NCBI GenBank assembly: GCA_934177995.1 | Contig: CAKPPW010000010.1 | Location: 1 to 40,863 of the forward strand | Reading direction: 5' to 3' | Source of the DNA: an uncultured Bacilli bacterium | Lineage (GTDB): Bacteria > Bacillota_I > Bacilli_A > RF39 > UBA660 | Length of the DNA stretch: 40,863 nucleotides | Shown: one piece after another, positions 16,731-22,452 of the stretch | Layout: every line of letters starts with the position of its first letter | How positions within the stretch are numbered: the stretch's first letter is position 1 | The notes under the pieces: model-generated | Databases searched by the model: none | What the model was told of the DNA's origin: nothing | What the model saw: the letters and a program-made list of their open reading frames with translations, nothing else | Translations under genes and position numbers: made by a program

Positions 16731-18600
16731 GGGAAAGCTAAAAAATATATTAACGGTAGCAACATCAATATTTTTATTAATAGTAGTAATAGGAATCAGT
16801 TATTCAGCTTTTATCTATAGTGGAATAGGTAAGAAAGAAAATACAATTACAACAGGTGCAATAACCATGCTTTATACTGAAAGTAATAATACTATTTCTA
16901 TTAATAATGCTTTGCCTACAACAGATAATACCGGTAAGACTAGAAAGAATAGTGGAGAGTATTTTGATTTTTCTGTTAAATCATCTATCATTGGAAATAC
17001 AGATATCAACTATGAAATAGCAGCTAAAGAAGAAACAGGAAATACTTTTAGTGGTAATAATATTAAGTATTATTTAACCACTGTAGATAGTGCTGGAAAA
17101 GAGACAGAAGTAATGGCACCAAGGACATACTATGAGGAACCATCAGGGAATGTTTATACAGGAAGACCTGCTGATATGATGAGTTTATATACTGGTAATT
17201 TAAAAGAGCAAGGAGAAACAACAATTAATTATAGATTAAGAATCTGGGTAGATGAGAACTATAATCCTCAAAATGATAATGGTGGACTAACCTATAAAGT
17301 AAGGGTAAATGTCTATGGACAAACTTCAGATACTGTAGCACAAGCCGAAGATACATATTGTAAAGATAATGGCTTTACTACTTTATCAGAATGTATGTTA
17401 GTAATGAATAATCATGAAGCAACAGTAGAATCTGCTAAGACTGCTATAAAAGCCAAAGGGACACCTGATTTTAATAAAATAGCACCAAATGATAGTGAGA
17501 CTGATGGACTATATATGGCAGAAGATGATGATGGGGAAAGTTATTATTATAGAGGAGCAGTAAAGAATAATTATGTATCCTTTGCCGGATTTATCTGGAG
17601 AATAATCCGTCGAAATGGAGATGGTTCTGTCAGAATGATTTATTCTGGTAAGAGTACATCTGATACTGGTGATAGTACGATGATAAGCTATTCCCAGTTT
17701 AACAGTAAATACTGGGATCAAACTTATGTCGGATATAAATATAATGAAAATTTCTCTCTTCATGAGAATAACGGAACTACGGGATATGATTGGTTTACTA
17801 ATACAAAACAGTATGATTATGGAACGGGATACACATTTGATGAGACTACCAAAAAATTTACTTTAACAGGAGACATAAAGCAACTAACATGGAATGACAA
17901 TCATGAAGAAATAGTAAATAATCAATTATATAGTTGTCTAAATACTAGTTGTAATGTAGTATATAAAATCGTTGGGTATAATAGTGCTACTCAAATGGGA
18001 GTCCAACCAATATCGTATAGTTCAAATAGTTTATTGACAGCTCAAACAAATAAGACTGATTCGCCAATAAAAACAAAACTAGATAATTGGTATAAAACAA
18101 ATATGATAAGTTATACCTCAAAATTAGCAGATGAAACATTCTGTAGTGATAGAAGTATAACAGGTGGTTTAGGATATTTAACAACACAAACTACTACATA
18201 TGGGGCATATACTCGTTTACTAGATAGTAAAAAACTAAGTTTAAAATGTAGTCAGAATAATGATAAATTTAAAATGTCAAATGAAAGTGCTAAACTAGAC
18301 TATCCAGTAGGTTTAATTTTAGCTGATGAGGTAGCCTTAGCTGGAGGAATAGTTTTTTTACCAAACAGTAATTATTATCTATATAATGGTAAGTCCTACT
18401 GGACGCTCTCTCCGTCTGGCTTCTTTTCCGACTACTCGAGTGCTCGCGTTTGGAATGTGATGTCATCAGGAGGCTTGGATCCGTGGAATAACGTGTCGAA
18501 TTCGTATGGGGTCCGCCCAGTTATCAACCTGAAAGCTGATACACTGATAACTAAAGGTGATGGAACAGCTTTGAATCCATTCGTTATTGCAGAGAAATAG
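16723..18600 (+). CDS. Large surface protein with TasA-like N-terminus and variable-type C-terminal domain
   Basis: An N-terminal hydrophobic helix (residues 8-30) is followed by IGISYSAFIYSGIG and a beta-rich region like the N-terminal domain of TasA/camelysin-type fibre or surface proteins. Repeated small domains follow (residues 205-330 hold a GLYMAEDDDGESYYYRG segment and FAGFIWRIIRRNGDGSVRMIYSG). The C-terminus, WTLSPSGFFSDYSSARVWNV to GVRPVINLK, is a Cys-free, aromatic-rich domain seen in many uncultured Firmicutes surface proteins. There is no LPXTG motif. The last 120 bases before the C-terminal tail have unusually high GC (see the separate entry). ATG 16723 follows AGAGGTGG. Secreted and probably surface-exposed; target unknown. 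Confidence 0.7.
   Translation: MNKGKLKNILTVATSIFLLIVVIGISYSAFIYSGIGKKENTITTGAITMLYTESNNTISINNALPTTDNTGKTRKNSGEYFDFSVKSSIIGNTDINYEIAAKEETGNTFSGNNIKYYLTTVDSAGKETEVMAPRTYYEEPSGNVYTGRPADMMSLYTGNLKEQGETTINYRLRIWVDENYNPQNDNGGLTYKVRVNVYGQTSDTVAQAEDTYCKDNGFTTLSECMLVMNNHEATVESAKTAIKAKGTPDFNKIAPNDSETDGLYMAEDDDGESYYYRGAVKNNYVSFAGFIWRIIRRNGDGSVRMIYSGKSTSDTGDSTMISYSQFNSKYWDQTYVGYKYNENFSLHENNGTTGYDWFTNTKQYDYGTGYTFDETTKKFTLTGDIKQLTWNDNHEEIVNNQLYSCLNTSCNVVYKIVGYNSATQMGVQPISYSSNSLLTAQTNKTDSPIKTKLDNWYKTNMISYTSKLADETFCSDRSITGGLGYLTTQTTTYGAYTRLLDSKKLSLKCSQNNDKFKMSNESAKLDYPVGLILADEVALAGGIVFLPNSNYYLYNGKSYWTLSPSGFFSDYSSARVWNVMSSGGLDPWNNVSNSYGVRPVINLKADTLITKGDGTALNPFVIAEK
18400..18525 (+). other. GC-rich cassette in the 3' part of the surface-protein gene
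   Basis: Bases 18401-18520 are 55% GC by direct count, against about 30% in the rest of the gene and window. The shift is sharp at both edges. It encodes about residues 560-600, starting WTLSPSGF and ending just before GVRPVINL, and uses codons such as CGC, CTC, TCG and CCG that are rare elsewhere here. This position, near the C-terminus, is that of variable regions in diversity-generating retroelement targets or of gene-conversion cassettes. No reverse transcriptase or template repeat was found in this window. Confidence 0.7.
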
Positions 18601-18614
18601 ATTGAAGTGTATAA

Positions 18615-18656
18615 TATGGTATGTAAGTTTTTAGTAGTTACATACTATATTTTTAC
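18615..18656 (+). terminator. Terminator after the surface-protein gene
   Basis: TATGGTATGTAA (18615-18626) pairs with TTACATACTATA (18638-18649), one G-U pair, followed by T residues. Confidence 0.7.
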
Positions 18657-18681
18657 TTTTAAAATAGAATGGAGTGATTAG

Positions 18682-19548
18682 ATGTTAGTAGTGAAAGATT
18701 TTAAAGATTATGAAATAATAGATGCTTCTAATGGTGAAAAATATGAAAGATGGGGGGATTATTATTTCTTAAGACCTGATCCTCAAATTATTTGGGATAA
18801 TGGTAATTTGCGTGATAAATATAAAGGAAAAATTGATGCTATTTATAATAGAAGTAAGACTGGTGGTGGGTATTGGGAAAATCTAAGACCTACTAAGGAA
18901 CATTTTTCTATTACTTATCATGATTTGGTATTTGAAATAAAACAGATGGGTTTTAAACATACAGGACTATTTCCAGAACAGGCTTCTAATTGGTGTTATA
19001 TGACTGATAAGATAAAGTCTGCTAATAGAGAGATAAAAGTACTTAATCTCTTTGCTTATACTGGTGCTGCTACTGTTGCTTGTCTTAAGGCAGGTGCTAG
19101 TGTGGTTCATGTGGACTCATCACGTGGTATGGTTGATTGGTGTAAAGAAAATGTTAAGAAAAATAACTTGGAAAATAGTGATATTCATTACTTTGTAGAT
19201 GATGTTGTAAAGTTTGTTAAAAGAGAAATTAGAAGAGGTCATAAATATGATGCTATTATAATGGATCCACCTAGTTATGGAAGGGGTGCTAATAAGGAAA
19301 TTTGGAATATAGAAAAAGATTTATTTCCATTAATAACTTTATGTAGAGAATTACTAAGTGAAAAACCATTATTCTTTTTAATAAACTCTTATACTGCAGG
19401 ACTTTCTCCTATGATACTTGATAACATTTTAAAAATAACTTTTAAAGATTTATTAGGGAAGATAGAGTGTGGAGAGATAGGACTTCCAATAAAAGAGAAT
19501 AATTTAGTATTGCCATGTGGTATTTATGGTAGATGGAGTGATAAATAG
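18682..19548 (+). CDS. Class I SAM-dependent methyltransferase, RlmI-like
   Basis: This resembles 23S rRNA m5C-type methyltransferases of the RlmI/YwbD group. The SAM-binding motif LNLFAYTGAATVACLKAGA (near residue 118) is followed by motif IV DPPSYGRG near residue 197. Its 288 residues lack the N-terminal PUA domain of RlmI, so it may be a smaller family member, and the exact target is uncertain. ATG follows GGAGTGAT. The stop TAG shares one base with the GTG start of the pseudouridine synthase (TAGTG), so the pair is translationally coupled, consistent with a role in rRNA modification. Confidence 0.82.
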   Translation: MLVVKDFKDYEIIDASNGEKYERWGDYYFLRPDPQIIWDNGNLRDKYKGKIDAIYNRSKTGGGYWENLRPTKEHFSITYHDLVFEIKQMGFKHTGLFPEQASNWCYMTDKIKSANREIKVLNLFAYTGAATVACLKAGASVVHVDSSRGMVDWCKENVKKNNLENSDIHYFVDDVVKFVKREIRRGHKYDAIIMDPPSYGRGANKEIWNIEKDLFPLITLCRELLSEKPLFFLINSYTAGLSPMILDNILKITFKDLLGKIECGEIGLPIKENNLVLPCGIYGRWSDK

Positions 19549-20198
19549 TGAAAATACTATATGAAGACAATCATTTGTTGGTGGCTTTAAAAGATGCATT
19601 TATTTTGAGTCAGAGTGATGGCAGTAATACTCCTGATATGCTAACAATACTGAAAAAGTATTTAAAAGATAAGTATAATAAACCGGGTAATGTTTATCTT
19701 GGGTTAGTTCATCGTCTTGACAAAGAAGTTGGTGGAGTGATGGTTTTTGCTAAGACTAGTAAAGCAGCTCGCAGATTATCAGAAGATATTAGACTTCATA
19801 AATTTGAAAAATACTATTTAGCAGTAGTTAAAGGAAGAGTAGAAAGTAGTACATATAAAGATAAAATATTAAGAGAAGAATACCAAAGTAAAGTAGATAA
19901 AAATGGTAAGGACTCTGTTTTATCATTTGAAACTTTAGAAGTACTTAATAATAATTCATTAGTAAAAATTAACTTATTAACTGGAAGACATCATCAAATA
20001 AGAGTACAGTTTTCTAGTAGAGGACATTATTTATTAGGTGATATTAGATATGGAAAAAAAGGGGAGTTTCCTTTGGCTCTTTATGCTTATCATTTAGCTT
20101 TTTATCATCCTATAACTAAGGAAAAACTTGTATTTGAAGATATTCCTAGAGAAGGTTACTTTAGTAAATTTAACGTTAAAGAATTACTAAAAAAATAA
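19548..20198 (+). CDS. RluA-family pseudouridine synthase
   Basis: The catalytic aspartate sits in VHRLDKEVGGVMVFAKT (HRLDxxxxG, near residue 59), and the C-terminal LLTGRHHQIRVQ plus LLGDIRYG complete the RluA fold. It isomerises uridine to pseudouridine in rRNA or tRNA. The protein is short (216 residues) and has no S4 domain at the N-terminus, so it resembles the truncated YlyB/RsuA-like RluA members. It begins at GTG 19548, overlapping the methyltransferase stop by one base. No separate promoter is seen. Confidence 0.88.
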   Translation: MKILYEDNHLLVALKDAFILSQSDGSNTPDMLTILKKYLKDKYNKPGNVYLGLVHRLDKEVGGVMVFAKTSKAARRLSEDIRLHKFEKYYLAVVKGRVESSTYKDKILREEYQSKVDKNGKDSVLSFETLEVLNNNSLVKINLLTGRHHQIRVQFSSRGHYLLGDIRYGKKGEFPLALYAYHLAFYHPITKEKLVFEDIPREGYFSKFNVKELLKK

Positions 20199-20214
20199 AA
20201 GTGGGTAAAATCGG

Positions 20215-20243
20215 TTGCAATATTAAAAAAATTTTGCTATCAT
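20215..20243 (+). promoter_or_regulatory. Promoter of the Pro/Val-rich protein gene
   Basis: TTGCAA at 20215-20220 and TATCAT at 20238-20243 with a 17-base spacer. AAGGGAG and the ATG at 20275 follow. Confidence 0.55.
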
Positions 20244-20274
20244 TTAATATATAAGATTAAGGGAGATGGATGTT

Positions 20275-21207
20275 ATGATATTAGCAACATTTAGTTTAGA
20301 TTGGTTTATGACTATACCAGGTATGCTTATTACTGGTGGAGTTTTATTTTTAATAATTGCTTTAATTATATTTATTGTGACTGGTAACAAAAAACCAAAA
20401 ACAAATAAAGAGGTAGTAAAGGCTCAAGAGGCAAGCCAACAAGAAGCAGTATCTGCTGTTACACCTGCTACTAATCAGGATACAATTCCTACTAATGAAC
20501 AGGTAGTAACTTCACAACCTATTGTTACAAGTGATTCTGTAACAACTAGCCCTGTTAGTTCAATGGCAGAAAAGGTCGGTCCGCAAGAAGTAGAACCAGC
20601 TGTATTTACAGCAACTCTTCCTCAGGATATTGTTACTCCACAACCTATTGTAAATAATCAGGTTCCAAATGTATTAGAACAATCTACACCAGTAAATAGT
20701 ACAGTAGTATCATCTACTATACCTATTCAAAGTCAAGTTGATCCTACTCTGGTAGTTCCTACTATAGAAACTCCTCCTGTAGTTAATCAACCAGTAGTGC
20801 CTGAAGTACCTGTTCAAGAAAAGAAAGAGGTTGTTCAAACTCCAACTGTTGATATGCCAAGACCAATATATGGTGGAGTTAGTCCGATAGTACCTAATGT
20901 TTCTCATGAAGAACATAGACCAATATATGGTGGAGCAAATCCGCTTGAAAATACTCAATCAGTTCCAATTGTTCCTCAAAGACCGATTGTTACTGAAACA
21001 CCAAATATAGAAATACCAACTGTAGAAGCTCCTACTGTACCAGTTACACCTAGTGTAACACCTCAGGCATCTAATGATATTTTTGCAAACAGTTCTGTAG
21101 CAGCTGCTCCTGTTAATTCAAATCCTGTAGTGGAACCAACAGCAGTACAACCTACACAGCCTACAGTTAGTCAAAGTCAACCAGAAGAGATAGAAAGTTT
21201 ATTTTAA
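20275..21207 (+). CDS. Membrane-anchored Pro/Val/Thr-rich low-complexity protein
   Basis: I do not recognise a family. One strong hydrophobic helix (residues 10-38) near the N-terminus is followed by about 270 residues of disordered sequence rich in Pro, Val, Thr and Gln. Two copies of RPIYGG are visible (near 204 and 220). It has no cysteine, and the end is EEIESLF. The composition would suit a wall-spanning stalk, but the same sequence could also be a cytoplasmic tail. I start at ATG 20275 after AAGGGAG (20259-20265); ATG 20266 directly abuts that site. A good terminator overlaps the stop codon. Confidence 0.7.
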   Translation: MILATFSLDWFMTIPGMLITGGVLFLIIALIIFIVTGNKKPKTNKEVVKAQEASQQEAVSAVTPATNQDTIPTNEQVVTSQPIVTSDSVTTSPVSSMAEKVGPQEVEPAVFTATLPQDIVTPQPIVNNQVPNVLEQSTPVNSTVVSSTIPIQSQVDPTLVVPTIETPPVVNQPVVPEVPVQEKKEVVQTPTVDMPRPIYGGVSPIVPNVSHEEHRPIYGGANPLENTQSVPIVPQRPIVTETPNIEIPTVEAPTVPVTPSVTPQASNDIFANSSVAAAPVNSNPVVEPTAVQPTQPTVSQSQPEEIESLF

Positions 21208-21221
21208 AACTTTCTTTTTTT
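21192..21221 (+). terminator. Terminator overlapping the stop of the Pro/Val-rich gene
   Basis: AGAAAGTTT (21192-21200) pairs perfectly with AAACTTTCT (21207-21215) and runs into a T tract. The stem begins within the last codons. Confidence 0.75.
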
Positions 21222-21242
21222 ACGTTAGAAAAAATCTATAAA

Positions 21243-21270
21243 TTGACTGACTGTAACACACTTTTATGCT
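21243..21270 (+). promoter_or_regulatory. Promoter of the candidate antitoxin RNA
   Basis: TTGACT at 21243-21248 and TATGCT at 21265-21270 with a 16-base spacer. Confidence 0.5.
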
Positions 21271-21277
21271 ATATTGT

Positions 21278-21425
21278 GGATGTATTAAATGAGAGATAAT
21301 TCATATAATATTAAAGAAACATTAGTATTAGTGTTTCAAAAAAGTTGGAATACTCTTGCCTTAGTAGAGAATTAGCATAGTAGGGAATTAAAAAAGTCGG
21401 CTAGGTTAACTACCTGGCTTTTATT
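21278..21425 (+). ncRNA. Candidate type III antitoxin-like RNA upstream of the ToxN-like gene
   Basis: In type III toxin-antitoxin loci a short tandem-repeat RNA and a terminator lie between the promoter and the toxin gene. The same order is seen here: promoter 21243-21270, about 120 bases, a hairpin terminator (GGCTAGGT 21399-21406 with ACCTGGCT 21412-21419, two G-U pairs, then TTTT), and the toxin start at 21441. TAGTAGAGAATTA (21362-21374) and TAGTAGGGAATTA (21378-21390) are near-identical direct copies 16 bases apart, and AAAAAAGTYGG recurs at 21338 and 21390. A hairpin GAAACATTA/TAGTGTTTC lies before them. The repeats are degenerate and shorter than the usual 34-40 bases, so the RNA is probably decayed. 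Confidence 0.4.
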
Positions 21426-21440
21426 TTAGAAGGTACGGAT

Positions 21441-22007
21441 ATGTCAAAAACGCTAAAAATATACTATTTGGATGAAAACTATATAAATTACCTAAGAAAG
21501 TATGATGCTAGAGTGGCATATAATAAAAATCAAAAGCGGCCATATATTGGAGTAGTATATACTTTTAATGGGTTGAACTACTTTGCTCCTTTGGCATATC
21601 CTAGACCAAAGCACTTAAAGATGAGTTAAAGAGCAATAGATGTTTTTAAAATAGATAAAGGAAAATTAGAGATAGTAAATATTAATAATATGATTCCAAC
21701 ACCAATAGAATGTATAACTGAAGTACTACCTACTATAACTTATGAAAAATATAAAATATTAATTGAGAATCAAACTACTTTTATCAATAATCATAAAAAT
21801 ACATTGTTTAGAAAAGTACGACAATTTAAATTGCAATATGATAAAGATCATTTACCGGAAAATGTTAAAAAGAGATGTTGTGATTTTTATCTTTTAGAAC
21901 GAAAGAGTAAAGAATATATAGAAAATGAATTGAGGAAAAATATGAGTAGAAATATTTTTTCTTTTAGTTTGTATCTCGTCATATTTAGGAGAATAATCAA
22001 TAAATAA
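21441..22007 (+). pseudogene. ToxN/AbiQ-like type III toxin endoribonuclease with an internal stop
   Basis: The reading starts MSKTLKIYYLDENYINYLRK and contains KRPYIGVVYTFNGLNYFAP, the characteristic N-terminal strand region of ToxN/AbiQ (type III toxins that cut RNA and are held by a repeat RNA). An in-frame TAA at 21627-21629 interrupts it just after KHLKMS. The same frame continues RAIDVFKIDKGK, NINNMIPTP and KRCCDFYLL, which fit the C-terminal half. The combined length is 188 residues; known members are about 170-185. The C-terminal tail is less family-like. Since both halves share one frame, a single nonsense mutation explains the gap. ATG 21441 follows AGAAGG. Confidence 0.75.
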
Positions 22008-22093
22008 AATATATTGAAAAGAGATAATTTTTTAGTTCTTTCTATTTAATTAAATACATAGAATTAGTTAGATAAAGAAAGGATGATAAAATT

Positions 22094-22354
22094 ATGGAAA
22101 CACTTAAAGTTTCATCAAAATCTAACCCTAATTCAGTAGCAGGAGCTTTAGCTAATGCCTTTAGATCAAGTGGCAAAGTTGAAATTCAAGCAGTAGGAGC
22201 AGGAGCGCTTAATCAGGCAATTAAAGCAGTAGCTATTGCTAGAGGTTTTTTAGCCCCATCTGGTAAAAATATAGTTTGTATTCCGGCTTTTGCTGATATA
22301 TCAATAGAAGGGGAAGAGCGAACTGCTATTAAGTTAATAATTGAAGCTAAATAG
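22094..22354 (+). CDS. spoVS: Stage V sporulation protein S (SpoVS)
   Basis: Eighty-six residues, the family length. SKSNPNSVAGALANAFR, the AVGAGALNQAIKAVAIARGF core and the CIPAFADISIEGEERTAIKL tail are almost identical to SpoVS of Bacillus. SpoVS is a small Alba-like protein needed for late spore formation in Bacillus, though homologues also occur in bacteria that do not sporulate. ATG follows AAAGGATGA. It is a single-gene unit with its own terminator; no clear promoter is seen in the 86-base gap. No other sporulation gene is in this window, so sporulation itself is not shown. Confidence 0.95.
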   Translation: METLKVSSKSNPNSVAGALANAFRSSGKVEIQAVGAGALNQAIKAVAIARGFLAPSGKNIVCIPAFADISIEGEERTAIKLIIEAK

Positions 22355-22373
22355 TGACTTAGTCACTTTTTTC
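22353..22373 (+). terminator. Terminator after spoVS
   Basis: AGTGAC (22353-22358) and GTCACT (22362-22367) form a 6-bp stem with a 3-base loop and then a run of T. The stem overlaps the stop codon. Confidence 0.65.
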
Positions 22374-22384
22374 TTTTGAATAAA

Positions 22385-22413
22385 TTTACAATTAGATTAG
22401 AAAATGTTATACT
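22385..22413 (+). promoter_or_regulatory. Promoter of leuS
   Basis: TTTACA at 22385-22390 and TATACT at 22408-22413 with a 17-base spacer. The leader to ATG 22453 is only about 35 bases, so no T-box fits. Confidence 0.6.
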
Positions 22414-22452
22414 AAGCTTGTTATTTGAAACTCATAGGAAAAGAGGTAGATT

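Noticed and set aside
21627..21629. TAA in the ToxN-like gene read as sense by recoding
   Set aside because: TAA ends many intact genes here. Nothing supports reassignment, so a nonsense mutation is simpler.
22414..22452. T-box leader of leuS
   Set aside because: Only about 35 bases separate the promoter and the start; no T-box sequence or specifier stem can fit. serS also has no T-box.
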